Shown here piece by piece: positions 9,548-18,851 of a DNA stretch of 64,000 bases (the first letter of the stretch is position 1; every line of letters starts with the position of its first letter). The notes under the pieces were generated by a model. The model did not search any database, had not been told where the DNA came from, and saw only the letters and a program-made list of their open reading frames with translations. The translations under genes were made by a program, and so were the position numbers. The DNA is taken from positions 460,256 through 524,255 of the forward strand of contig CAWGBJ010000010.1 in NCBI GenBank assembly GCA_963820795.1, given 5' to 3'. This stretch comes from Roseiarcus sp963820795. Its GTDB lineage: Bacteria > Pseudomonadota > Alphaproteobacteria > Rhizobiales > Beijerinckiaceae.

Positions 9548-9978
9548 CGCTTTGCCTCCGGCCTACTTGGCGCCAGCAAGGGCAGATACGGCCACCGGCC
9601 GCCGCGCGTGTTCGATCGCGCCGGAGCCCGACGACTGCCAGGCAAGCTTCCACCTCCGCGTCGACCACAACGTCGTGTTCGACGATGGGCGGGCTGTTGG
9701 AGGGCGCCCATCTGTTGCGCTCGAACATCAGCGATTGGACCGACCGACACCTCGGGAAGGCCCGCGTCATCACCTTATTCTGCAAGGGTGGCGGGTATGA
9801 TCTCGCCGATCAGCCTGAGTTCGGATGGGAGCAGCCGGCTTTGCGCCCTTCGCTACAGGCGAGGAAACGCAAGGCGCACCTCTCACGATCCTCCGAGCGA
9901 GGAAGGCGAACCTCAAGAGAGGCGGCCCAGCGGGGTTTCGGTTCCGGCCCGGACTCAGCCGCCGTTAAAGGCCCGCCG
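9548..9978. other. Gap after K1, nothing recognised
   Basis: About 430 bases between K1 and a small minus-strand ORF. Open frames exist on both strands, but none has a ribosome site or a recognisable motif. No transposase-like stretch or clear terminator was found. Confidence 0.4.
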
Positions 9979-10182
9979 TCAAACATCTGGGCGCTTCGCG
10001 GCGCGTTGGGTGATCTCCGCAAGGATCCGTTCTCGCCGTTCGAGCCAGGTGTCCAGCCGGGCGAGGTGGGGTCCGCACCAGTCAAACGTGGCGCGACTCG
10101 TCTTGCGCGACCAGGGCCATATACGCCGCTCCCGCAGGTGGGGCGGCGGAGTCGTCAAGCCGAGCATCGAAGTCTGGGCCAC
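9979..10182 (-). CDS. Small unidentified arginine/tryptophan-rich protein
   Basis: A 67-residue ORF with a GTG start at 10182 and a strong ribosome site (AAGGAGA, 6-7 bases upstream). It is basic, with several tryptophans (RRIWPWSRKTSRATFDWCG) and a C-terminal helix-like LDTWLERRERILAEI. No family recognised. The ribosome site and compact composition support translation, but it could be a fragment of a larger lost gene. Confidence 0.4.
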   Translation of the reverse strand: MAQTSMLGLTTPPPHLRERRIWPWSRKTSRATFDWCGPHLARLDTWLERRERILAEITQRAAKRPDV

Positions 10183-10354
10183 GGGTTTCTCCTTCCTTGC
10201 TAAGCGAGCAGGTCTGTCGGAGCAAAATCACGACGTCGGACGCCTGCTCGAAAATCCGTTACCTCCCTCGCAGGCTGAATACCCCGCGCCGGAGAGTGCT
10301 GTCGCTGGATTCAGCCTCTCCGCGGGAGCGCGTTCATACGTCCTTGACTGCGTA

Positions 10355-10960
10355 CTAAAGCGGATTCATGAGGCTGGCGTCGGAAGCCTGCAGCAGCTTC
10401 GACGCAAGCGTCCTGACTTCATCAGCGCTTCCGATCAGTCGCATCAGCATGGTCCTGAGCTCGACATCTTCCACCGGCGGCAGCAACGAATGCCCGGACG
10501 GCGGCTCCTCGACAATCGAGATTGGCGCGACAAACCGATAGCCCTGCCCGGGAGTCGTGACCAGGTAGCGATTGCCGCACTGACCATCGTGCAGGGCTCG
10601 ACGCAAGCCCGCAATGTGGACCGAGAGATTGGCGTCGATCACGGTGATCCCGGGCCACACGCGCGACATGAGTTCTCTCCTGGTGACCAGTTCGCCATGA
10701 CGTTCGATGAGGGCGATAAGAATATCGAGGGCCCTACTGCCGAGAGGAACCGGCTGGCCCGCTTCCATCAAGAGGCGTTGCTTGGGAAGCAAGCAGAAGC
10801 CGTCGAACCGGACGGCGGCCGCGGAGGAGAAACCAGGCCGTTCCTCGGTCGATGGCGCAGGTCGGCCAGTCTGTTGGTTATCGAGCGACGGTCCAAGGCC
10901 GCCGGGACCAGCTTTCAGCAGTCGAGCGCGGTGCGTTGAGAAGTCGATAGCCACAGTCAT
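10355..10960 (-). CDS. Winged-helix (OmpR/CadC-type) transcriptional regulator
   Basis: About 201 residues. Residues ~60-150 form a trans_reg_C winged helix: VRFDGFCLLPKQRLLMEAG, the helix PLGSRALDILIALIERHGELVTRRELMSRVWPG, then IDANLSVHIAGLRRAL and the wing RYLVTTPGQGYRF. No receiver precedes it and no membrane helix follows, so it is unlike OmpR or CadC in full; it resembles the DNA-binding domain that often heads large ATPase regulators, here standing alone. Starts at 10960, 10966 (ATG) or 10984 (TTG) are possible. Targets unknown; the adjacent poxB is a candidate by position only. Confidence 0.8.
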   Translation of the reverse strand: MTVAIDFSTHRARLLKAGPGGLGPSLDNQQTGRPAPSTEERPGFSSAAAVRFDGFCLLPKQRLLMEAGQPVPLGSRALDILIALIERHGELVTRRELMSRVWPGITVIDANLSVHIAGLRRALHDGQCGNRYLVTTPGQGYRFVAPISIVEEPPSGHSLLPPVEDVELRTMLMRLIGSADEVRTLASKLLQASDASLMNPL

Positions 10961-11314
10961 GATCATCTCTCGTTGCGTGGTCAAGGAGACGGAATCGCGG
11001 CCTTAAGCCAATCTGGTCTCCATCCCTGCCGCAGAAGGTACCACTGCCGGAGAGGCTGAGCCCAATGTGCAATGGTCGCTTGACCCTGACCGTGCGCACC
11101 CCCGAAGGGGCACGAAAGCACAAGGGCGCCTATGCTTTGGTTTCGGTCGCGCCACATCCGGTCTTCCCGCTTTGCTTCCCGCCCGAGCCTCTTGCTCCAT
11201 TCCGGCTTGCGACGCTTTAGAATTCTTAAGAAGACTCCATTCGAAAGCACGCATGCTTGATGTTAGCGGTTCTTAACGCGCCGCTCCGGGCGCCTCGATT
11301 GGCTTGACTGTCCG

Positions 11315-11767
11315 ATGGAAGCATCCGTTTTGTCCGCGCTCGCGGCGCTGGGCGGAGCCAGCATTGGCGGGCTCACGTCTGGCGTCATCTCCTGGATCAA
11401 TCAGGAATTGCAGGTGAAGGCGCAGGAGTCCGCGCAGGACAAAAGCTTCCGAGAAGAATTGTACAGGGAATTCATCGAGGAGGCATCGAAGGCTTACGTC
11501 TACGCGCTGCAGAACAACAACGATGACGTCCCCTCTATGGTCGCGCTTTACGCCAAAATCAGCAGAATGCGCGTCCTGTGCTCGGTCGAGGTTATCGAGC
11601 AGGCGGATCAAGTGATGAAATTGATCGTCGACGCCTATCTGGCGCCGAATAAAAGTCTTCCGGAGTTACGAGAGTTGATGATCAGCGGAAAGCTGGATGC
11701 GCTTCGCAAGTTCAGCGAAGCCTGCCGCGCCGAGTTGCACACCTTAATTCTGCGTCATTCAGCTTGA
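11315..11767 (+). CDS. Small membrane-associated hypothetical protein
   Basis: A 150-residue protein starting with a glycine/alanine-rich hydrophobic segment (residues 4-28, LSALAALGGASIGGLTSGVI) that could be a single membrane anchor, followed by a soluble, mostly helical acidic domain (EELYREFIEEASKAYVYAL...). No catalytic motif is visible. Similar one-anchor helical proteins occur in Hyphomicrobiales without known function. It stands alone between a minus-strand regulator and minus-strand poxB. Confidence 0.6.
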   Translation: MEASVLSALAALGGASIGGLTSGVISWINQELQVKAQESAQDKSFREELYREFIEEASKAYVYALQNNNDDVPSMVALYAKISRMRVLCSVEVIEQADQVMKLIVDAYLAPNKSLPELRELMISGKLDALRKFSEACRAELHTLILRHSA

Positions 11768-12141
11768 CGCTTTGCGAGCCTCGCTTGACTGGCTCCGCCG
11801 TCACAAGATTGGCGATCGGCCAACCTGTTCCGCAGATTAATAGCCGATGCCATTGTCGTCGCTCTACGCCGGCACGCGACTGATCGTTATGCTCGCAGCC
11901 ACGCCACAGCCGATCGTGAGGGCGACAGCAGGGCCAGCAGTTCGCGCATCCTCGCCTCCAAGGAGGCGGGATTGTTGGATCTGGCGCGTTGAACGACGAA
12001 TAAAGGCTGGCAAATACGTGCAATGCTTCGGGAAGACGAGCTGCCGACCGACGGCACGGTTTCCGCGTCGGCTGCCTACCGCTCGCAAGGTCTCGCCGCA
12101 GGGGAGGGTCCAGGATCTCGCTTTCGGGTGGCGCTGATTTC
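11768..12141. other. Gap between small membrane protein and poxB
   Basis: About 370 bases between converging genes. Frames are open on both strands, but none has a ribosome site plus a recognisable sequence. No clear hairpin with a T-run was found for either gene. Confidence 0.4.
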
Positions 12142-13878
12142 TTAGCGCCAGAGGTTCGTGCTGGCGAGGTCGACGAGTTCTTCGCCGCGGCCGTTGATCA
12201 CCGCCTTCACCATGAAGAGGGTGAAGCCCTTCGCCATCTCGAAGGTGATCGAAGGCGGCATCACGAGTTCCGTCCGGTTCACCACGGCGTCGATGAGGAC
12301 CGGCCCGTCGTAGGCGAACGCATCGGCGATACCGTCGTCGACCTCGGAGGGATCCTCGAGCCGGATTCCACGGATGCCGACGGCCTGGGCCATCGCAGCG
12401 AAGTCCGGGTTCTTGAGTTCTGTGCCGAAATCGAGGAACCCGGTGGATTTCTGCTCGAGCTCGATGAACCCGAGCGCGCCGTTGTTGAACACGACGACCT
12501 TCAGCGGAAGACGGTACTGCGCCAGGGTGAGAAAGTCGCCCATCAGCATGGCGAAGCCGCCGTCGCCGGATAACGAAACGACCTGGCGATTGGGAAAGGC
12601 CGCCTGGGCGCCGATCCCCTGAGCCATAGCGTTCGCCATCGAGCCGTGCCAGAACGAGCCGACCAGCCGGCGCTTGCCGTTCATCGCCAGATAGCGCGCC
12701 GCCCAAACGGTCGGCAGGCCGACGTCGCAGGTGAAGACGGCGTCCTCAGAGGCGTGGTCGCTGATCGCCTTGGCGATTTGTTGAGGGTGGATCGGGCGCT
12801 TTCCGGGCGTCCCCACGGCGAGATCGTCGAGCGCCTTGCGCGACTTGGCGTAGTGCCGCTGCGCCTGAGCGAGATGCGCGCCGTCGCGCTTCTCGGCGAT
12901 GAGCGGCGACAGCGCCGCGAGCGTGGCGCGGACATCGCCGACGACGCCGAGATCGACGGGGACGCGGCGTCCGATGTTCTCCGCCCGAATATCGACCTGC
13001 GCCACGCGAACGCCGGCGCCTTCGGGATAAAACTGCCGATAGGGGAAGTCGGTCCCGAGCATGAGCAGGACGTCGCAGTCGTGCATGGCGTAATAGCCGG
13101 ATGAGAAGCCGATCAACCCCGTCATGCCGACGTCGTAGGGATTGTCCCATTCGACGTGCTCCTTGCCGCGCAGGGCGTGCACGATCGGCGCCTTGAGGCG
13201 CTCGCTCAGCGTCATGAGCTCCCCGTGCGCGCCACGGCAGCCGGAGCCGCAGAGGATGGTCACCCGGCTGTCGCCATTGAGCAGCGCGGCCAGCCGTTCG
13301 AGCTCATGGGTCGTCGGCGTTACGACCGGCGCGGGCGGCATGAGCCCGTCGACCTTTACTGGCGGCGCGGCGCTGGCCGGCTGCAGCGCCACGTCGCCGG
13401 GCAGCACCACCACCGACACGCCGCGTTTGCCGATCGCTTCACGGATCGCGACCTCGAGAACACGCGGCATCTGGTTGGCGCCGGACACGAGCTCGCAATA
13501 ATGGCTGCATTCCTTGAACAGCGTCTGCGGATGGGTTTCCTGGAAGTAACCGCTGCCGATTTCGGCCGAAGGGATTTGCGCGGCGATGCCAAGCACCGGG
13601 ACACGGGACCGGTGGCAGTCGAAGAGGCCGTTGATGAGGTGCAGATTGCCCGGTCCGCAACTCCCCGCGCAGACGGCAAGCGCGCCGGTCAGATCCGCCT
13701 CGGCGCCGGCCGCGAAAGCCGCCACTTCCTCGTGGCGCACGTGAACCCACTCGATCTTCCGTTGCCGTCGTATCGAGTCGGTCAGACCGTTGAGGCTGTC
13801 GCCGACGACGCCATAGATCCGCTTGACGCCAACGGCGGCGAGCGTTTCGGCAAATTGGTCTGCTACGGTCTTGGCCAT
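12142..13878 (-). CDS. poxB: Pyruvate oxidase / pyruvate:ubiquinone oxidoreductase (ThDP enzyme)
   Basis: A 578-residue thiamine-diphosphate flavoenzyme. PoxB decarboxylates pyruvate to acetate and CO2 and passes electrons to ubiquinone at the membrane. Domains: ThDP-pyrimidine domain (1-180) with the activating Glu in VRHEEVAAF (residue 50/51), central FAD domain (190-340), ThDP-pyrophosphate domain (355-530) with GDGGFAMLMGDF...NN. The C-terminal ~40 residues may form the lipid-activated membrane-binding tail, as in E. coli PoxB (established for that family). Intact, length normal. A decayed copy of its first ~48 codons lies upstream of cydA at 54.7 kb. Confidence 0.92.
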   Translation of the reverse strand: MAKTVADQFAETLAAVGVKRIYGVVGDSLNGLTDSIRRQRKIEWVHVRHEEVAAFAAGAEADLTGALAVCAGSCGPGNLHLINGLFDCHRSRVPVLGIAAQIPSAEIGSGYFQETHPQTLFKECSHYCELVSGANQMPRVLEVAIREAIGKRGVSVVVLPGDVALQPASAAPPVKVDGLMPPAPVVTPTTHELERLAALLNGDSRVTILCGSGCRGAHGELMTLSERLKAPIVHALRGKEHVEWDNPYDVGMTGLIGFSSGYYAMHDCDVLLMLGTDFPYRQFYPEGAGVRVAQVDIRAENIGRRVPVDLGVVGDVRATLAALSPLIAEKRDGAHLAQAQRHYAKSRKALDDLAVGTPGKRPIHPQQIAKAISDHASEDAVFTCDVGLPTVWAARYLAMNGKRRLVGSFWHGSMANAMAQGIGAQAAFPNRQVVSLSGDGGFAMLMGDFLTLAQYRLPLKVVVFNNGALGFIELEQKSTGFLDFGTELKNPDFAAMAQAVGIRGIRLEDPSEVDDGIADAFAYDGPVLIDAVVNRTELVMPPSITFEMAKGFTLFMVKAVINGRGEELVDLASTNLWR

Positions 13879-13970
13879 GCTGTCCTCGCTTCATCCAGGT
13901 TGTGGGATCGCGGTTCGCAAAAGGCGCCTGGTGCTCACGATGGGCGAGGCGAACGCCCCGGACTCATCCA

Positions 13971-14735
13971 CTAGATCCCGATCAGCCCCTCCGCCACCGC
14001 GTTGGCGACGGCCTGCGTTCGGTTGACCACATCGAGGCGGCGCATGGCCTGGTCGCAGTGAAAGTTGATCGTCCGCTCGCTCAAGCCGAGGATGATCGCG
14101 ATCTCGGCTGATGTCTTGCCGCGGGCTGCCCATAGGAGCACGTCTTTCTCACGCGCAGTCAGCCGCGCCTGCGCCGACGACAGAGACCGCCTGCGCCGAA
14201 GCCGGTTCTCTACGACGACGCTCAGAAGCTCAAGATCGACCGGTTTGGTCAGGCACTCGTCAGCGCCAAGACGGCGGCAGGCAAGCTCGCTGTCGCGGTC
14301 GCGATGGTCCGTCAGAAGGATGAACGGCAGCGCGGCATATTGCGGGCCCGCCTCCGACAGCTGTCCGAGGAGCTTCAGGCCTCCCTTGCCGGACATCGAC
14401 AAGTCGCAAAGGACGAGGTCGGGTTGCTTCGAGAAAATATTTGCCAGCCCCGCTTCCCCGTCAAGCGCGAATTCAACCGCATGGCCAAGCTCGGCCAGCG
14501 CTACCGCGATGAGACCCGCGGTTTGGCGGTCGTCTACGATGCACAAGATGCGCCCGCGCGCGCCGGGCGCGTCTCGGATCCCCGCGCTCGATGCACCGGA
14601 TATGCAAACTTCAATCTCTCTCCGGTCGTGGCCTTGCCGTGGATGTTCCCGTCGCACCACAGCTGACCCCGAAACGAAAGGGGTTTCTCGACAGGCGCTC
14701 GCACCGCCGCCAGTCTCTAAACTGTCCATCGCCAT
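13971..14735 (-). CDS. Response regulator with receiver and LuxR-type HTH
   Basis: A 254-residue protein: an N-terminal ~60-residue extension without clear motif, a receiver (about 62-175) with acidic pair DD (68-69), phospho-acceptor Asp near 111 (VLCDLSMSG) and Lys in CLTKPVD, then a LuxR-type helix-turn-helix (about 190-250; LTAREKDVLLWAARGKTSAE...SERTINFHC). The HTH resembles quorum-sensing LuxR proteins, but there is no autoinducer domain. It lies 92 bases upstream of poxB in the same direction, so it may be cotranscribed with or control it. The true start may be downstream of 14735. No cognate kinase adjoins it. Confidence 0.85.
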   Translation of the reverse strand: MAMDSLETGGGASACRETPFVSGSAVVRREHPRQGHDRREIEVCISGASSAGIRDAPGARGRILCIVDDRQTAGLIAVALAELGHAVEFALDGEAGLANIFSKQPDLVLCDLSMSGKGGLKLLGQLSEAGPQYAALPFILLTDHRDRDSELACRRLGADECLTKPVDLELLSVVVENRLRRRRSLSSAQARLTAREKDVLLWAARGKTSAEIAIILGLSERTINFHCDQAMRRLDVVNRTQAVANAVAEGLIGI

Positions 14736-15161
14736 GGCCTTTCAGCATCAGCTAGATGAGGGAACGGATGCCCGCGCCTTGTCACCTTCATCGCTCCCGG
14801 GTCAGCTCCAGTGAGCCAAAGGCCTTTGACCCGACGGACAAGCCTCACCCTTTCGTCCTCGGGTCGGTGATCTGACCTCGTCTTTCTAACCCATGCACAA
14901 TAAGCTGGTCGCGCGATCAAGCAAGAACGCGACGGTATCGGCTTATCTACCGTTCGGGGAGTCGCTCTAAACCTAAGTATAAGGAAACAAGACGACCACA
15001 TAATCGAGCTAACGAGTTCGTTTGCGTAAACTCCCTTTAGCATCGAACGAATTGCTTTCGAGCCGTCGTTCCAGGCGGCGCGTTCACTGCACACGACGAC
15101 CATCCCGAACGGGAAGGCCGACAACATCTGACCTTGCCCTCCAAAACAGAAGAGGCTTGCG
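14736..15161. other. Divergent intergenic region
   Basis: About 425 bases between the minus-strand response regulator and plus-strand sdhE, so it should hold both promoters. It is more AT-rich around 14940-15050. I could not fix a promoter pair, operator or riboswitch. Confidence 0.4.
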
Positions 15162-15521
15162 ATGAGACGTCTCTCCGGCGCTTCCGAGCGCTCGCAGGAC
15201 AATCATTCCGAACTCCGGCGCCGGCGGCTGCTGTTCCGCTGTTGGCATCGCGGGACGCAGGAGAGCGATCTCATTCTCGGCCCGTTCGCCCAGACCTTTC
15301 TCGAAGGCTTCGACAGCGGCCAGCTCGACAGGCTCGAGGCGCTGCTCGATTGCACGGATCCCGATCTGTTCGACTGGATACTCGTCGGCTTCACGCCGCC
15401 CTCGGAACACGATCACGATGTGATGCGGATGCTGCGCGATTTCTGCGCCCGGCCCCATCGCGGACCGCAAGCACATCGGACAGTTTTTCATCTGAGCAAA
15501 CCGGAGCAAGCATACCCATGA
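15162..15521 (+). CDS. sdhE: Succinate dehydrogenase flavinylation factor SdhE
   Basis: A 119-residue protein of the SdhE/DUF339 family, which helps attach FAD covalently to SdhA. The RGxxE motif is present (HRGTQESD, R30-G31...E34) after RRRRLLFRCW, followed by the conserved LDRLEALLDCTDPDLFDWI. The last ~30 residues (HRGPQAHRTVFHLSKPEQ) are longer than usual. Its stop overlaps the sdhC ATG (ATGA at 15518-15521), placing it first in the sdh operon. Unlike all following genes in the block it is intact. Confidence 0.88.
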   Translation: MRRLSGASERSQDNHSELRRRRLLFRCWHRGTQESDLILGPFAQTFLEGFDSGQLDRLEALLDCTDPDLFDWILVGFTPPSEHDHDVMRMLRDFCARPHRGPQAHRTVFHLSKPEQAYP

Positions 15522-15899
15522 ACCGCCCGCTGTCTCCCTTCATGTTCCCGACTCTGGTATCGCTTCCAGATCACGTCGGCTTTGTCGATACTTCACCGCC
15601 TCACCGGCATTGCTCTGGCCGTCGGCTCGATCCTGCTGGCCTGGTGGCTCGTCACGGTGGCCGCGGGCGGCGAATTGTTTAGCGCCACGCACGCCTTCAT
15701 CGCCTCGCCGATCGGCATGCTGCTGCTGTTCGGCTGGTCGATCGCCTTCTTCTACCACCTCTGCAACGGCGTCCGGCACCTCGCCTGGGACGCCGGCTAC
15801 GGCTTCGAGCTCCGACAGGCCTATCGCAGCGGCTACGCGGTCCTTGCCGCGACCGCGCTGCTGACCGCGCTCGCCTGGCTCTACGTGTTTCTGGCTTGA
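15518..15899 (+). pseudogene. sdhC: Succinate dehydrogenase cytochrome b556 subunit, one frameshift
   Basis: The frame begins MNRPLSPF and shifts near 15557, after which YRFQITSALSILHRLTG and three membrane helices continue to the TGA at 15899. The length (382 bases) is 3n+1 and removing one base restores a protein of about 126 residues, normal for SdhC. HRLTG and the His in FFYHLCNGVRHLAWD fit quinone/haem-binding positions of the family. It would anchor SdhAB in the membrane. Either a sequence error or recent inactivation. Confidence 0.8.
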
Positions 15900-15911
15900 G
15901 GAGGACATCAA

Positions 15912-16331
15912 ATGGCAAAGGCTCGATCCTTGTCGAACGCGACCGCGCTGCGCGACGAGACCGATGCTTCGGCAGGTCCGGCATCTCGGCAGCGCCCGCG
16001 AGCGGTCTGCAAGAATGGCGGTTGCAACGCTGGACCGCGCTCGCCCTGATCCCGCTCGGTCTCTACTTCGCCGCGTCGATCCTTCGGCTCGCCACTTCCG
16101 ACCAAGTGACGGCGGCCGAATGGCTCGCGCTCGCCGGTGCCGGCGCTGCTGGCCATCCTCTTCGTGCTCGCCGGGCTCGCGCATGCGCTCGTCGGCCTGC
16201 GCTCGGTCCTCGACGACTACGTGCACACTCGCGCGCGGTTGCTCGCGGCCGACCTGCTCATGCGCGCAGCCGCAATCATCCTCGGCGGCGCGAGCGTGCT
16301 CGCCGTACTCAAACTGTTCCTCGGTCGCTAG
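15912..16331 (+). pseudogene. sdhD: Succinate dehydrogenase membrane anchor subunit, at least two frame changes
   Basis: Three frames together give an SdhD: an N-terminal polar leader from ATG 15912, then GLQEWRLQRWTALALIPLGL (near 16008-16070), then after a shift near 16140 the two helices VPALLAILFVLAGLAHALVG and AADLLMRAAAIILGGASVLA, ending at 16331. HALVGLRSVLDDYV has the conserved His/Asp near the haem and quinone site. Starts 12 bases after sdhC. The breaks match those in its neighbours. Confidence 0.75.
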
Positions 16332-16342
16332 GAGACAATCGA

Positions 16343-18140
16343 ATGCCAAACAGTTACGACATCATCGATCATTCATTCGACGTGGTTGTGCTCGGCGCCG
16401 GCGGCGCCGGACTGCGGGCGACGCTCGGCATGGTCGCGGCCGGCCTGAGCACGGCGTGCGTTACGAAAGTCTTTCCCGACGCGCAGCCACACGGTCGCGG
16501 CGCAAGGCGGAATCAGCGCGGCGCTCGGCAACATCGAGCAAGGATGACTGGCGCTGGCACATGTTCGACACCGTCCGCGGTTCGGATTGGCTCGGTGACC
16601 AGGATGCAATCGCGTACATGTGCCGCGAGGCGATCCCCGCGGTCATCGAACTCGAACATCTCGGCGTACCGTTCAGCCGCACGGACGCCGGCACGATCTA
16701 TCAGCGTCGCTTCGGTGGCCATACGACGGACTACGCGAAGGGCGACATGGCTTATCGCGCCTGTGCGGCGGCCGATCGCACGGGGCACGCGATCCTGCAC
16801 ACGCTGTATCAGCAATGCCTCAAGCATCAGGCGCGCTTCTTCATCGAGTATTTCGCCATCGATTTGCTGATGGACGAAGATGGCGCGTGCCGCGGGCTAC
16901 TGGCCTGGTGCCTGGAGGACGGGTCGATCCACCGGTTCCGCGCGAACATGACCGTCATCGCGACCGGGGGCTGCGGCCGGGTCTATCAATCCTGCACCTC
17001 GGCACACACCTGCACAGGTGATGGTAACGCGATGGTGCTGCGAGCCGGCCTGCCGTTGCAGGACATGGAGTTCATCCAGTTCCACCCCACCGGTGTCTAT
17101 GGCGCCGGTGTCCTGATCACCGAAGGTGCGCGTGGGGAGGGCGGCTATCTGACCAACAGCGAGGGCGAACGATTTATGCCCAAATACGCCCCACGCGAGA
17201 AAGATCTGAAGCTCACGCGATGTGGTCAGCCGTGCGGAAGCGGTTGAAATCCGCGAAGGACGCGGCGTCGGCGAGAAGAAAGACCACATCCACCTGCATC
17301 TCGAACACCTGCCCGCGGAAGTCCTCAACGAGCGGCTTCCCGGCATCGTCGAGACCGCACGCATATTCGCTGGCGTCGATGCCCATAAGGAACCGATCCC
17401 GGTCACACCGACGGTGCATTACGTGATGGGTGGAATTCCGACGAACATCACGCAGAAGTCGTTTCTCCCACGCCGGATGACTCCGGATGCGGTCGTGCCA
17501 GGTCTGATGGCGATCGGCGAGGCGGCGTGTGTATCGGTTCATGGTGCCAATCGGCTCGGCACCAATAGCCTGCTCGACCTGATCGTATTCGGACGCGCGG
17601 CCGCCTTGCGGGCAGCGGATGTTATCAAGCCAGGATCGCGCGTGCGGGAGGCGAACGGCCGGTCGCAGGAACGCGCGCTGGATCGATTCGACGGGATCCG
17701 CCACAGCAAGGGCGGCAACAAGTCCGGCGAAGTCCGCCCCCTGATGCAGGAGACGATGCAGTCGCATTTCAGTGTGTTCCGGCGCGGCGACACGTTGAAG
17801 GAGGGCCTGGACAAGCTGATAGCGCTGCGCGATCCGCTCGAGCACGTTACAGTAGACGATGAATCGCTCTTGTGGAATGTCAGCCTGCTTTCGGCGCTTG
17901 AGCTGGCAAACCTCGCTGACCAGGCGGTGGTGATCGCGCATTCCGCCTGTGAACGTACCGAATCGCGCGGCGCGCATGCGCGCGAGGATTATCAACGAAC
18001 GGGACGACAAGAACTGGCTCAAGCACACGGCGACCTGGAAAGACGAAGACTGGAAGGTCACCTTCGCCTACCGCCCAGTCCATCTTCATGCCCTCTCGAA
18101 TGACGGGCCGAGCTTCCCACCCGCGGAACGCACGCATTAA
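16343..18140 (+). pseudogene. sdhA: Succinate dehydrogenase flavoprotein subunit, several frameshifts
   Basis: The protein can be read by switching frame near 16480, 16545, 17212 and 17985; each site is repaired by deleting one base. Pieces: VVVLGAGGAGLRATLG (FAD-binding), SHTVAAQGGISAALGN with the His that binds FAD covalently, MEFIQFHPTGVYGAGVLITE near the dicarboxylate site, GLMAIGEAACVSVHGANRLG, and the C-terminal KNWLKHTATW...FAYRPVHLH. About 600 residues if repaired, normal for SdhA. It would oxidise succinate to fumarate. With four breaks it cannot be translated as written. Confidence 0.85.
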
Positions 18141-18190
18141 GCGTGATCTCAGGCGCAATCACGTCGATCAGCAAGAAGGAGAGACCGACG

Positions 18191-18851
18191 ATGTCAGAGT
18201 TTACACTTCCTGCAAACTCAAAAGGGTAAGAAGGCAAGGACTGGCGCGTCGAGCAAGCCCGCCCGCAATGTCAAGGACTTCCAGGTCTATCGCTGGAACC
18301 CCACGAAGGGCGCCAACCCAACGATGGACACGTTTCACATCGACCGCGATGAGTGCGGGCCGATGGTCCTGGATGCGTTGGTCAAGATCAATGACCAGAT
18401 CGACCCCTCGCTGTCATACAGGCGATCGTGCCGGGAAGGTGTGTGCGGCTCATGCGCGATGAACATCGACGGAAAGAACCATCTGGCGTGCCTGACGCCA
18501 ATGGACAGCTTGAAGAAGGGCACCAGCCGCATCACGCCCTTGCCGCATATGCCTGTGCTGAGGGATCTCATACCTGATCTTAGCGGCCTGTACGCGCAGT
18601 ATGAGTTGATCGAACCCTGGCTGCAGACCGATCAACCGGCACCGGATCGCGAACGTCGCCAATCGCCGGAAGAGCGCGCCAAACTCGATGGCATGTGGGA
18701 GTGCATCCTGTGCTTCTGCTGCTCAACGTCCTGCCCAAGCTACTGGTGGAACCAGGACCGCTATCTCGGTCCCTCGATCCTGCTGCAATCCTATCGTTGG
18801 CTGGCTGACAGCCGCGATCAGCACACCGGCGATCGCCTCGATCGGCTCGAG
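18191..18851 (+). pseudogene. sdhB: Succinate dehydrogenase iron-sulfur subunit, frameshifted and missing its C-terminus
   Basis: MSEFTLPANSK is followed by a shift near 18225, then DFQVYRWNP and the [2Fe-2S] motif RRSCREGVCGSC...C. The next cluster motif CILCFCCSTSCP is present, but after HTGDRLDRLE (ending near 18851) the frame runs directly into malic enzyme. The final ~40 residues of SdhB, with the remaining ligands for the [3Fe-4S] and [4Fe-4S] clusters (the CH..xxC...CPKGLNP region of the family), are absent. So this copy could not make a normal SdhB even if frameshifts were corrected. Confidence 0.85.

Noticed and set aside
9548..10354. Possible insertion-sequence remnant after K1
   Set aside because: No terminal inverted repeats, no target duplication and no recognisable transposase residues in any frame.
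11864..12706. 280-codon minus-strand frame
   Set aside because: Alternate frame within poxB and its 3' flank; no domain and poxB explains the DNA.
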